Of a stretch of 64,000 bases of DNA, positions 55,364 through 63,922 are shown in pieces; the first letter of the stretch is position 1; every line of letters begins with the position of its first letter. The translations under genes and the position numbers were made by a program. The DNA comes from Rhizobium sp. BT04 (GTDB lineage: Bacteria > Pseudomonadota > Alphaproteobacteria > Rhizobiales > Rhizobiaceae): positions 4,272,501-4,336,500 of the forward strand of contig NZ_CP125652.1 in NCBI RefSeq assembly GCF_030053135.1. The letters run 5' to 3'. The notes under the pieces are model-generated. The model had not been told where the DNA came from. It searched no databases and saw nothing but the letters and a program-made list of their open reading frames with translations.

Positions 55364-55531
55364 ATGGCAATAATAGTCGCATTGGCGGATCGGCGGCCGC
55401 GGGCGCCGCGCCGACCGGACAAAGAGCCCCGCGAAGCCAAGATCCTCTGGTTCACCGGCGTTCGCTACGAGCGGTTGGTCGAGAGCCCGAAACATCGCCC
55501 GGCGCCCACGCCGCGCGTCAATAAAAAGTAA
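55364..55531 (+). CDS. Very small basic protein
   Basis: A 55-residue protein, MAIIVALADRRPRAPRRP, then EAKILWFTGVRYERL and a basic tail ending in NKK. GGAG lies six bases before the ATG at 55364; an ATG four codons earlier overlaps it. The hydrophobic and aromatic core (ILWFTGVRYERL) with flanking basic residues suggests a conserved small protein rather than chance. I do not recognise a function. Confidence 0.55.
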   Translation: MAIIVALADRRPRAPRRPDKEPREAKILWFTGVRYERLVESPKHRPAPTPRVNKK

Positions 55532-55545
55532 TCGCCTGCTCAACC

Positions 55546-56094
55546 CTAGCGAGCGTTGAATTGCTCGCAGCCGGCTTGTGTCAGGAAGGTGCGCGCCGCC
55601 TCATCGAAACTCGCCTGCGGCGCCAGCGTCCGCAGCACGGCATAACCGTCCGGCCGTGCCATTTCCACCAGGATCGCCTGCTGCAATTCCTGCGGCAGGT
55701 TCTTGCGCAGGTCGGTCAGCTGGATCGGACCTCCGGCCAGCACGTCGAGCGCGCCGCCGACCGACGTCCTGTCGTTCATGCTAAAGACCTCATTGGAGGC
55801 GCTGTCGTAAATCGCGATCGACCAGAAGGGGACATTGCCCTTGGCGGTGAAATGCACCGGCGCATCCTCGACGTCGAAGGAACAGACGGCGGTGCGCAGG
55901 AAGGGGTCGCCATTGGCAAGGCCGGCTTCGTCATACCGGTCGCCGAGCAGGTAGAAATTGTTGAGATCGCCCTCGGCCTCCACCCGGGTGGCCGCGTCCT
56001 TGCCGGTGAAATGCGGCAGCGACAGGATGATGACGAGATGCAGCAGCGCTGCGCCGAAAAGGCCGGTCAGGATGGCGAAGAATATCCTAAGCAT
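55546..56094 (-). CDS. DUF1254-type membrane-anchored protein
   Basis: A 182-residue protein with one N-terminal helix (MLRIFFAILTGLFGAALLHLVIIL). The soluble part contains GNVPFWSIAIYDSASNEVFSMNDRTS, resembling DUF1254 proteins. Its start overlaps the end of the next gene upstream by eight bases, a DUF1214-type partner, and the two are known to occur together. A periplasmic location is likely; function unknown. Confidence 0.82.
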   Translation of the reverse strand: MLRIFFAILTGLFGAALLHLVIILSLPHFTGKDAATRVEAEGDLNNFYLLGDRYDEAGLANGDPFLRTAVCSFDVEDAPVHFTAKGNVPFWSIAIYDSASNEVFSMNDRTSVGGALDVLAGGPIQLTDLRKNLPQELQQAILVEMARPDGYAVLRTLAPQASFDEAARTFLTQAGCEQFNAR

Positions 56095-56674
56095 TGCCGC
56101 ATCCGGTCTTGGTGAGCTTCGGCATGGCGAGGTCGATCACCCCGGAACTGCCTGCGGTCGGGGTGTCGAACAGTGTCAGCACCAGCCGGAAAGTGCCGGC
56201 TTCCGGCAAGGCCAGCCAGTTCCCCGGCTGCGCGGCGGCTGAGATTTCGATCGAGAAGCTGCTGTCGGGCTGACGCAGCACGGTCCAGGAATTCAGCGCC
56301 GAGGGATGCCCGGCCTTCACCGCCGCCGGATTGCCGCCATTGTCGGCGGTAAAGAGGGTCCACAGCCGGGCAGGCGGGGTCTGCCCGCTGATGCGGTAGC
56401 GGCAGTTGGCGTTCAGCCGCGCGCCGTCGTCATCGACGCTCGCCGTAAAGGTCAGGCCTTCGGCGCTGCCATAAAGCAGTTTGCCGGCGCGGGCGCGGTG
56501 CGACTTGGCATAGGGATCGGCCTCGACCGTCTGCAACGCCGGAAAGGCCTCCCACGCGCCGAGCTTGATCGCCCCGAAACCCTGTGTCGCATCCAGCGCA
56601 TACAGCGAAATCATGATCCCGCCCCCGAAGGCGACGATCAGCGTGATCAGGATGAAAAGGGGAAAGCGAAACAC
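56087..56674 (-). CDS. DUF1214-type membrane-anchored protein
   Basis: A 195-residue protein with an N-terminal helix (FPLFILITLIVAFGGGIMISLYAL). The mature part includes ANCRYRISGQTPPARLWTLF and LNSWTVLRQPDSSFSIEIS, resembling DUF1214 proteins. The two genes overlap (ATG/TGA region at 56087-56094), so they are translationally coupled. Function is unknown. The pair may form a periplasmic complex. Confidence 0.82.
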   Translation of the reverse strand: MFRFPLFILITLIVAFGGGIMISLYALDATQGFGAIKLGAWEAFPALQTVEADPYAKSHRARAGKLLYGSAEGLTFTASVDDDGARLNANCRYRISGQTPPARLWTLFTADNGGNPAAVKAGHPSALNSWTVLRQPDSSFSIEISAAAQPGNWLALPEAGTFRLVLTLFDTPTAGSSGVIDLAMPKLTKTGCGNA

Positions 56675-56861
56675 GTCATGACCTTGGAAACCGGGATGAA
56701 AGGGTTACCACTGATTCTGGCGGGGTGGAATGCCGCGCCGTGACATAGGCGCCGATTGATCCCCGGTTATATCCGCGAAGCCGTCATGCCCATGCGCAAC
56801 AACAGGGGTGTCAGGTTGGCGCCAATTGGCTGCCCTCACACCGGCGATCTCCCGCGCCAGC

Positions 56862-59048
56862 CTACTCCGCGCTCGCTACCTTCGCCGGCGCCAGCGGCGC
56901 GGCGTTCTTCAGCTTCTCGCCGAGCTTTTTAAGGATGTCGGTCGATTGCACCGAGAGCATGCGCGGCCGGATGAGCTGCGGCAATCCGTCCTGCGGCTTG
57001 GCGGCGGCTGTTTTGGCGAGATCCTTTTCCGAGGGCAGGGGGTTTTCGATGCCGGGGATGGCGCGCAGCGTTACGCCCTGATGGGCGTAGTCCATGGCGC
57101 GCTTGAAGGTCATCGCCGGCAGCGAGCCGCCGGTCATCTCGTTGGTCGAGGTATAGTCGTCATTGCCGAACCAGACGGCGCAGGTGTAATTGCCGGTGAA
57201 GCCGACGAACCAGGCGTCGCGATAGGCCTGGGTCGTGCCGGTCTTGCCGGCCGTCACGATGCCGTTGTCGAGTGCTGCCTTGCGCGCCGTGCCGACATAG
57301 GGAACGCGCGACAGCATCTGGTTCATATAGGCGTCGGCCTGTTCGGACAGCACGCGTTTCGCCGCCGGCTCGTCGCGGTCGAAATCGTAGAGCACGTCGC
57401 CGTCGTAATCGAGGATCTGGGTGATGCCGTGGCGGCGCGACTGGTAGCCGCCGGCTGGGAAGGTGGCATAGGCGGTCGCCTGGTCGAGCACCGTCACTTC
57501 GGAGGTGCCGATCGGGATGGTGACGTCGTCGCGGATCGGCGTTTCGACGCCGAGGTTCTTCGCCATCGCCCGGATCGGCTGGATGCCGAGCTTTTCCTTG
57601 GCGAGCCGCACCGGCACGGTGTTGATCGACTGAGCGATCGCGGTCTCAAGCGTGATGCGGCCGGCATAGCGGTTCGCATAATTATGCGGGCTCCAATTGC
57701 CCCAGGAGATCGGCGCGTCGACGATCGTCGTCTGCGGCGTCATCCCGCTCTCCATCGCCACCGAATAGGTGTAGACCTTGAAGGAAGAGCCCGGCTGGCG
57801 CAGCGCCCTGGTGGCGCGGTTGAACTGGCTTTCGCCGTAATCGCGGCCGCCGACCATGGCGCGCACCGCGCCGCCGTTCTCGATCATCACCATGGCGCCC
57901 TGCTTGGCGTGGTAGGCCTCGCCATATTCACGCAGCGACGTTTCGACCGAATCTTCGGCTGCCTGCTGGATGCCCATGTCGATCGTCGTGCGCACGATCA
58001 GCGAATGCTGATGAAAGCGCGGCGAAAGCCGCTGCACCTCGTCGAAAGCCCAATCGAGGAAGAAGTCGGGCGATTCCACCTCGTTGCGGTCGACGATGGT
58101 GGCAGGGTTGCGCCGGGCGGCTATCACCTGGCCCTCGCTCATCAGCCCGCTCTGCACGAGGTTGGTCAGCACCTCGTTGGCGCGCGCACGCGCTGCAGGC
58201 AGGTTGACATGCGGCGCATATTTCGCCGGCGCCTTGAACAGGCCGGCGAGCATGGCGGATTCGGCAAGGTTCACATCGGTGATATCCTTGCCGAAATAGA
58301 ACTGTGCCGCCGCTGCCGCGCCAAAAGTCCCGCCGCCCATATAGGCGCGGTCGAGATAGGTGGAGAGGATTTCCTTCTTGGAAAGGTTGGCCTCGAGCCA
58401 AAGCGCCAGGAACGCTTCGGTGACCTTGCGGTCGATCGAGCGCTCGTTGGACAGGAACAGGTTCTTGGCGAGCTGTTGCGTCAGCGTTGAGCCGCCCTGC
58501 ACGACTTCACCGGCCTGGGCGTTGGTGACCATGGCGCGGAAGAGGCCGATGACGTCAATGCCGAAGTGATCGAAGAAGCGCCGGTCTTCGGTGGCCAGAA
58601 CGGATTTGATCAAGGAATCCGGCAGTTCGTCGATCGGCACGGAATTCTGGTGGATGACGCCGCGATGGCCGATGACGTTGCCGTAGCGGTCGGTAAAAGT
58701 GACGGCGAAATCGCCGCGGTTGCGCCAGTCCTCCTTGGTCGCCTCGAAGGCCGGCTGGGCAAGCAGCAGCATCAGCACCGAGCCGGCCGCCCCGAGCGTC
58801 AGCCCTTCGCCGGCGAGTTCGAAGACCATGCGTTTCCAGCCGCGCACGCGAAAGCGGCGGAAGAAGATGGTAATGTCTTCCCAGATCTCGGCGGCGCGGA
58901 AGCCGGCGTTCCAGACGGTCGAATCGATCCAGGAATCGATGCGCAGCAGAATGTGACGGCTCTTCGCCGGCCGCTTTTCCGCCGCCTCGTTCGCCGCTTT
59001 TCCAGGCCCTTTTTCTGGCCCATTTCCTGGGTTGTCCGGATCCTGCAC
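56862..59048 (-). CDS. Bifunctional class A penicillin-binding protein (PBP1A/1B-like)
   Basis: A 728-residue cell-wall synthase. A basic cytoplasmic tail of about 85 residues precedes the anchor helix (83-102). The glycosyltransferase (GT51) domain shows the catalytic Glu154 in [11 protein letters not shown] and [19 protein letters not shown]. The transpeptidase domain carries the nucleophile in [13 protein letters not shown] and the [16 protein letters not shown] box. It polymerises and cross-links peptidoglycan in the periplasm. The long tail is a feature of some rhizobial family members. Confidence 0.94.
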   Translation of the reverse strand: MQDPDNPGNGPEKGPGKAANEAAEKRPAKSRHILLRIDSWIDSTVWNAGFRAAEIWEDITIFFRRFRVRGWKRMVFELAGEGLTLGAAGSVLMLLLAQPAFEATKEDWRNRGDFAVTFTDRYGNVIGHRGVIHQNSVPIDELPDSLIKSVLATEDRRFFDHFGIDVIGLFRAMVTNAQAGEVVQGGSTLTQQLAKNLFLSNERSIDRKVTEAFLALWLEANLSKKEILSTYLDRAYMGGGTFGAAAAAQFYFGKDITDVNLAESAMLAGLFKAPAKYAPHVNLPAARARANEVLTNLVQSGLMSEGQVIAARRNPATIVDRNEVESPDFFLDWAFDEVQRLSPRFHQHSLIVRTTIDMGIQQAAEDSVETSLREYGEAYHAKQGAMVMIENGGAVRAMVGGRDYGESQFNRATRALRQPGSSFKVYTYSVAMESGMTPQTTIVDAPISWGNWSPHNYANRYAGRITLETAIAQSINTVPVRLAKEKLGIQPIRAMAKNLGVETPIRDDVTIPIGTSEVTVLDQATAYATFPAGGYQSRRHGITQILDYDGDVLYDFDRDEPAAKRVLSEQADAYMNQMLSRVPYVGTARKAALDNGIVTAGKTGTTQAYRDAWFVGFTGNYTCAVWFGNDDYTSTNEMTGGSLPAMTFKRAMDYAHQGVTLRAIPGIENPLPSEKDLAKTAAAKPQDGLPQLIRPRMLSVQSTDILKKLGEKLKNAAPLAPAKVASAE

Positions 59049-59252
59049 GTCCTGTATTCCCGCCTGATCGCGCTTCGGTCATATCCGACGAAAGCGCGAG
59101 GCCCGCATATGGCCGCAAAGCTCTCCGATACCAGGAGAGAATTCTCCGAGTATCAGGAGTATGCTGAAGGATTGATTGATTTTGCGGCCGATAACAAGAG
59201 AGATGCATCAGGGTCACGCGAATTTGCGGGCCTCTGTTGCAAGAAACGAACG

Positions 59253-59729
59253 ATGAACGATCTGCCCTTCTGGAAGCGAAAGACGCTGGCCGAAATGACC
59301 GTCGCCGAGTGGGAAAGCCTCTGCGACGGCTGCGGCCTCTGTTGTCTCAACAAGATCGAGGAATGGGACAGCGGCGATATCTATTTCACCTCGGTCAGCT
59401 GCAAGCTGCTCGACGGCGAAAGCTGTCGCTGCTCCAGCTATGAGAACCGCTGGGATTTCGTGCCGGACTGCGTGCAACTGACCAAGGAGAACGTGCCCGA
59501 TATCGCCTGGCTGCCGCCCACCTGCGGCTACCGGCTGGTCAATGAAGGCCGGGATCTCTACTGGTGGCATCCGCTGATCTCCGGCGATCCCGAAACCGTC
59601 CATGCCGCCGGTATTTCTGCCCGCGGCCGCACCATCAGCGAAACCGAGATCGATATCGACGATCTTGAGGATTATGTCGTCGACTGGCCGCTGACCGTCG
59701 GCGCGAAAAAGGATGAAGAGGAAGCCTAA
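59253..59729 (+). CDS. YcgN-family cysteine cluster protein (UPF0260)
   Basis: A 158-residue protein with a cysteine cluster that probably binds a metal or Fe-S centre: [11 protein letters not shown], then [15 protein letters not shown] and PDCVQL and [32 protein letters not shown] is the typical start; the ATG at 59253 is chosen over longer frames. The function is unknown. Its stop codon TAA is part of the CTAA sequence bordering the IS701-type end, so insertion occurred at the very end of the gene. Confidence 0.9.
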   Translation: MNDLPFWKRKTLAEMTVAEWESLCDGCGLCCLNKIEEWDSGDIYFTSVSCKLLDGESCRCSSYENRWDFVPDCVQLTKENVPDIAWLPPTCGYRLVNEGRDLYWWHPLISGDPETVHAAGISARGRTISETEIDIDDLEDYVVDWPLTVGAKKDEEEA

Positions 59730-60480
59730 CATTACAGCTGCATATTGTTGGAATATCTGACTCCATGGGTTTCCATGATCCGGAGGTCATGGATGACAGG
59801 CGTATCGATTGAGGCGACGCTGGAGCTTTGGGCGTCTTTGCGTGATGTGAAAGCGCGAATGCGGCCGCTGTTCACACAGGAGCGGGTAGCGAATTCAGCA
59901 TGCCAATTCCTGGACGGTTTGCTGGGAGAAGAGCGGCGCAAGACGGGTTGGATGCGGGGCAAGGCATCCTGTGGTGTCGGCCGGCAATATACAGGTTCGG
60001 CGGGCAAGATCACCAATTGCCAGATCGGCGTGTTCGCGTCGTATGTCTCCCGCCATGGTCATGCCTTCATCGATCGGGCACTCTATCTGCCGAGGGCCTG
60101 GACGGAGGACCGGAACCGGGTGCCGGAGCTCATGTGCCGGACACCGTCAGCTTTTTGACCAAGCCGGCACTGGCGCTTGCCATGATCGAGCGGGCAATCG
60201 CTTCGGATGTGCCATTTTCCTGGGTGGCTGCCGACAGTGTCTGTGGGGGCGACATCGAAATGGCGCTCAAACGAGCCGCATGGGCTATTGTGCTGGGCGT
60301 GAACGCCAATCATCTCTTTCGCTCATGGGACAAACCGCTGGCCGTTGCCGGGAAAGCGAAGGACATCGCCGAAGAGCCTGACCATGCCTGGCGACGCCTG
60401 TCGGCAGGCGAGGGGACCAAGGGCGCGCGACGGCATGATTGGGTCTATCTCGAATTGGCGACTTCGATCACGGTTAACTG
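59726..60480 (+). mobile_element. Degenerate IS701-type element, left copy
   Basis: The terminal sequence CATTACAGCTGCATAT begins directly after CTAA, which matches the YTAR target rule of the IS701 family. Transposase fragments follow on the plus strand. The right part is lost, with the coding frame ending near 60490. An inverted copy of the same end lies at 62956-63196. Confidence 0.85.
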
Positions 60481-60490
60481 CCAAACGACA
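59793..60490 (+). pseudogene. IS701-type transposase, deleted and frameshifted
   Basis: Fragments MTGVSIEATLELWASLRD and TQERVANSACQFLDGLLG come first. An internal deletion of about 50 residues then joins KTGWMR to GKASCGVGRQYTG, removing the part containing the first catalytic Asp. NCQIGVFASYVSRHGHAFID and RALYLPRAWTED follow in the same frame. A frameshift near 60130 moves to the frame with VPDTVSFLTKPALALAMIER and VLGVNANHLF, and the sequence ends after WVYLELATS. It cannot make an active transposase. Confidence 0.88.
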
Positions 60491-60532
60491 TGAGCCCCAT
60501 TCTGCGAACGAGCATGACGTGGCGCGAACGTT

Positions 60533-62494
60533 TCAGCGTGCGACGCCTGGTTCCTCGTGTGCTCTCACGATGGCGTCCGCTTCCTTTCCATATAGCTCCT
60601 CGAAGTGATCGAAGGTCTTGGAAAAGTAACCAATGCCCTGCGTCGCCGAGCGCAGCGCCCGCGCCAGATCGTCAAGTGCGCCGCCCGGAATAAGTGCCCG
60701 GAAGATGTCCCACCCTTTAGCGGCTTCATCCCGGTCGAAGCCGAGAACCTGACCCTTGAGAGCGGAGACGATCTGGACGAGGCTGCCGGAATAGATCGAC
60801 GGAATGTGAATTTCGCTGCGGAAGACCGGTTGCATCAAAACGGCCGATCCTTCGGAAAGCGCCTGTCGCACTCCCATCTTCGACGCAGTCCTGAAGGCGT
60901 GTTCCGAACTGTCGACGGCATGGTACTGACCATCGAACAGCGTTACGCCGACATCGATGACCTGGAAGCCGAGCGGCCCTTTCTCCATCGCTTCGCGCGC
61001 GCCTGCTTCGACGGCAGGGATGTAGTTGCGCGGAACGACGCCACCCTTGACGGTTTCGCTGAAGGTGAAGCCCCGGCCGCGCTCGTTGGGGCGAATGCTC
61101 AGCTTCACATCCGCGAATTGCCCGGCACCGCCGGTCTGTTTGCGATGCCGGTAGTGAACCTCGGACGGCTTCGCGATTGTCTCGCGGTAGATCGGGCTGG
61201 GCATTCGATCGGTTACGTCGATATGGAAGACCTCGGACAGGGTTCGGCAGAGATCGCGCAGATGGACCGGGCCCTGGGCGCGGACGAGCTGGGCGCCCGT
61301 GCCTTCCTCGTGCAAAACGACAAGACCGCGATCCGTCTCGGAAAGTTTTGCCAGCGTTTCGGAGAGCTTGTTTTCATCGCGCGCGCTGCCTGGGATTAGG
61401 ATCCTTTCAAGCATCGGCGTGGGTGGCTCCGTCCACTCAGGCGGGGCGACCACCGCGTCTGATGTGAACAGCGAAGGGACGGGCAAGTGGTCGGACTTGA
61501 CCGTCGCGAACACATCCCCCAGCGCAGGCACGACCGCCGAATTGGACTTCCCGTTTGCGAGATGCTGTACGGCGCCGAGGCCGGAGCCGCCCAGTGATGC
61601 GCCCTGCCGCAGTCCCTCGCCAAGCGCGCGCACGAGCACTGTCTTACCGACATTCTGGCGATGATAGGCATGGAAGCTCACGGCGGTCAGCTTGTTTTCA
61701 TCGACATTGCCCGCACGAGCCAGGCGCTGTCGAAGAACCCCTACCGGCGGCGCCTCGTGGCGCAGCGCCTTCATCAGCCTCATCATGCCGTTGCCGTGAC
61801 CTGCGGCACCGATCAGGACTGGAATAATCCTGTTTTCCCTGAGAACCCGCGATGAAATGGCATAGAGGGCGTCGCTGGGCGGCTCCCGATCTTCGATCAG
61901 TTCCTCGAGGAGCCAGTCATCGAATTCGGACAGGTGTTCCAGGAGCTCGCTGCGCGCTTCATGCTCGCGCTCGGCGGCGCTTTCAGGGATTGCGATCAGC
62001 GCCGAAGTCTGGCCTTCCCGGTAGCGCCACGCCCGTTCCGAAATCAGATCGCAACTGCCTATGATCCTGTCTCCGTCGCGGATCGGGATCTGGCGAAGCA
62101 AAAGCGTGTGGTTGGCGTAGTCTTGAAGCGCGGCGATCACATCCCTCAGCCGCCCTCTCGGTTCGTCCATCCGGTTGACGAAGAGGATGCACGGCGTCCC
62201 CGAGGCTTCGATTACCCGCAGATAGGGCGCGGCGAGCACAGCCTCCTCGGGTGCCGATGAAACGCACAGGATGCAGGCGTCGCTGGCAAGAAGCGCGTGC
62301 TGTGCATGTGCCAACGCTTCGTTGGGTCCTGGCGCATCCAGCGCACACCACGCCTCGTTTCCAAAGGTGAATTCTGCAAGCTTCAATCCATATGGGGAGC
62401 TGGATTTTCTCGGCGCCCCCTCCAGGGAGCCGAGCTTTTCCACGACTGTTGATTTTCCGGTCTGCGAGGGTCCAAGCACGGTAAAGCAGCGCAT
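60533..62494 (-). CDS. Divergent EF-G-like translational GTPase
   Basis: A 653-residue EF-G relative. The P-loop is intact (GPSQTGKST), but the G2/switch I region with RGITI is missing, the DTPGH box of EF-G reads DAPGP, and NKxD reads NRMD. Domains III-V are recognisable: RHRKQTGGAGQFADVKL, YIPAVEAGAREAMEKGPL, QYHAVDSSEHAFRTAS, and GSAVLMQPVFRSEIHIPSIY with ALKGQVLGFDRDE. GGAGG lies seven bases before the ATG at 62494. It probably binds nucleotide and may act on the ribosome, but ordinary EF-G hydrolysis looks unlikely. It is enclosed by IS fragments. Confidence 0.85.
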   Translation of the reverse strand: MRCFTVLGPSQTGKSTVVEKLGSLEGAPRKSSSPYGLKLAEFTFGNEAWCALDAPGPNEALAHAQHALLASDACILCVSSAPEEAVLAAPYLRVIEASGTPCILFVNRMDEPRGRLRDVIAALQDYANHTLLLRQIPIRDGDRIIGSCDLISERAWRYREGQTSALIAIPESAAEREHEARSELLEHLSEFDDWLLEELIEDREPPSDALYAISSRVLRENRIIPVLIGAAGHGNGMMRLMKALRHEAPPVGVLRQRLARAGNVDENKLTAVSFHAYHRQNVGKTVLVRALGEGLRQGASLGGSGLGAVQHLANGKSNSAVVPALGDVFATVKSDHLPVPSLFTSDAVVAPPEWTEPPTPMLERILIPGSARDENKLSETLAKLSETDRGLVVLHEEGTGAQLVRAQGPVHLRDLCRTLSEVFHIDVTDRMPSPIYRETIAKPSEVHYRHRKQTGGAGQFADVKLSIRPNERGRGFTFSETVKGGVVPRNYIPAVEAGAREAMEKGPLGFQVIDVGVTLFDGQYHAVDSSEHAFRTASKMGVRQALSEGSAVLMQPVFRSEIHIPSIYSGSLVQIVSALKGQVLGFDRDEAAKGWDIFRALIPGGALDDLARALRSATQGIGYFSKTFDHFEELYGKEADAIVRAHEEPGVAR

Positions 62495-62694
62495 CGGCAT
62501 TCCTCCAACTGCCATAAACACAATTTTCAGCCATCATTAGGATGCCCTGAACCGCTGCAAGGCGCCAGAGGTGTTCAGTTTCACAATGCTTTGACCTGGA
62601 CTTGCATTTGAGGCTGATGTCGTCTCGCATTTAATGATCAGATTCTGTCTGCAACGAATTCAAGATGATACCTCGACACTTTTTGACTGCGATC

Positions 62695-62955
62695 GGCGTC
62701 AGTGCCAGCGCAGCCGCTTTTCGATCTCGGGCGCATATTTCTGGACCCGGCGGTAAATCGTGGATTGATCGACGGGCACACCCCGCTCACCCATCATTTG
62801 TTCGAGATCGCGGTAGCTGACACCGTAGCGGCAGTACCAGCGCCCAAAGGATAATCTCTCCTGAAAATGCCGCCACTTGAAATTACTCATCAAAAGTATC
62901 GCTGAAAATCTTCAGCGCTCTTTCGGGCATCAACGGGATTTTTGCAACAGAACCC
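62695..62955 (-). mobile_element. IS6-family element fragment
   Basis: On the minus strand it begins GGTTCTGTTGCAAAAATCC, the kind of terminal repeat seen in IS6/IS26 relatives. It contains only the transposase N terminus and stops near 62695. It interrupts the right IS701-type copy, so it arrived later. Confidence 0.82.
62699..62893 (-). pseudogene. N-terminal fragment of an IS6-family transposase
   Basis: 64 residues carry the family start: FKWRHFQERLSFGRWYCRYG, then SYRDLEQMMGERGVPVDQST and IYRRVQKYAPEIEKRLRWH. The DDE catalytic core is missing. The stop comes directly after the HTH region where homologues continue. Confidence 0.88.
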
Positions 62956-63196
62956 TTCCGCCCGCATCCAACCCGTCTTCCGCCGCTCTTTCCCAGCAAA
63001 CCGTCCAGAAATTGGCATGCTGAATTCGCTACCCGCTCCTGTGTGAACAGCGGCCGCATTCGCGCTTTCACATCACGCAACGAAGACGCCCAAAGCTCCA
63101 GCGTCGCCTCAATCGATACGCCTGTCATCCATGACCTGCGGATCATGGAAACCCATGGAGTCAGACATTCCAACGATATGCAGCTGTAATGTTAGT
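62956..63196 (-). mobile_element. IS701-type element fragment, right copy, inverted
   Basis: The end sequence reads ATATGCAGCTGTAATG before TTAG on the plus strand, the reverse complement of the left copy's CTAA-CATTACAGCTGCATAT apart from two or so substitutions further in. It encodes the transposase start (MTGVSIEATLELWASSLRD) with one codon more than the left copy (Ser-Ser), showing that the two copies have diverged. The IS6 fragment cuts it at 62955. Confidence 0.85.
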
Positions 63197-63207
63197 CTAA
63201 GCGGGGA

Positions 63208-63768
63208 TCAGGGCTTCACTGCGGTCAGGAAGCGCTTCAATTCCGTCTCCACATAGGCAGCCACCGGACCGTCTGCGCCAAATCCCCACCAGGTGAGCGA
63301 ACCCTGCCATTGCGCCAGCATCAGTCGGGCAACCGTCGCCGGCGCCTTCGCCGAGCCGAAACACGGCGCGATCGCTGCCGTCAGCGCCGTTCCCCAGGCG
63401 GCACCGCGAGCCCGCAGCACCGGATCGCGGAAATCCTCGCGCAGCACCAGCAATCCCTCGCCGTAGGCGGCGGCATTGTCGCCGTAATGCTGCGACAGGC
63501 CGACGAGCAGCGCGACGGCGCCTTCCGGGGTTTTCGCCACGGTCCCGGCAAGCCGCGCCGTTTCCGCATCCAGCCTGTCCCAGGCATAGAGCAGCGCTGC
63601 GCGCAGCATCGCCGCCTTCGTTGCGAAACGCTGCACCAGCGTCGAGCCGGAAAGGCCGCTCGCTTTCGCCACCGCCGCAAAGGTCGCCGCATCCGGCCCC
63701 TCGGCCTGGATTACCGCCAGCACCATGGCGAGAAGCTGCTCATCGGAAAGCGTGCGACGGCGTGGCAT
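63208..63768 (-). CDS. TetR-family transcriptional regulator
   Basis: A 186-residue repressor. The N-terminal helix-turn-helix reads AVIQAEGPDAATFAAVAKASGLSGSTLVQRFATKAAML. The C-terminal domain has a TetR_C-like helical pattern (LLVGLSQHYGDNAAAYGEGLLVLREDFRDP). AGAGGAATTTC precedes the ATG at 63768; a 13-codon longer frame is less likely. It is divergent from an SDR gene, and a perfect inverted repeat lies between them, so it probably represses that gene and itself. Its stop is 12 bases from the IS701-type end. Confidence 0.9.
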   Translation of the reverse strand: MPRRRTLSDEQLLAMVLAVIQAEGPDAATFAAVAKASGLSGSTLVQRFATKAAMLRAALLYAWDRLDAETARLAGTVAKTPEGAVALLVGLSQHYGDNAAAYGEGLLVLREDFRDPVLRARGAAWGTALTAAIAPCFGSAKAPATVARLMLAQWQGSLTWWGFGADGPVAAYVETELKRFLTAVKP

Positions 63769-63796
63769 GAAATTCCTCTTGCATTCACCACCAATG

Positions 63797-63814
63797 TAAA
63801 CGATCATTCGTTTA
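63797..63814. promoter_or_regulatory. Candidate TetR operator
   Basis: TAAACGA and TCGTTTA, perfect seven-base arms around four bases, lie 29 bases upstream of the tetR start and about 108 upstream of the SDR start. Length and symmetry match TetR-family operators. Confidence 0.8.
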
Positions 63815-63852
63815 TATACAAGGAGTACGGCTAACTCCGGGCGCCTTCCTTA

Positions 63853-63899
63853 ACAATTCCAGCAAAAATGCGCAGCGCTTTTGCACCCGGAATTGCGCA
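63853..63899. repeat. Dispersed repeat, family A, short copy
   Basis: AACAATTCCAGCAAAAATGCGCAGCGCTTTTGCACCCGGAATTGCGCA shows the family's inverted ends (AATTCC and GGAATT). It lies between the TetR operator and the SDR gene. Confidence 0.75.
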
Positions 63900-63922
63900 G
63901 TTCTATCGAGGAGGATGGAAAG

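Noticed and set aside
56808..58490. 560-residue plus-strand frame antisense to the penicillin-binding protein gene
   Set aside because: Shadow frame; all catalytic motifs lie in the minus-strand gene.
59726..63200. An intact composite transposon
   Set aside because: Both IS copies are truncated or frameshifted, and the bordering four-base sequences are not direct repeats, so it cannot be called an active or simple composite element.
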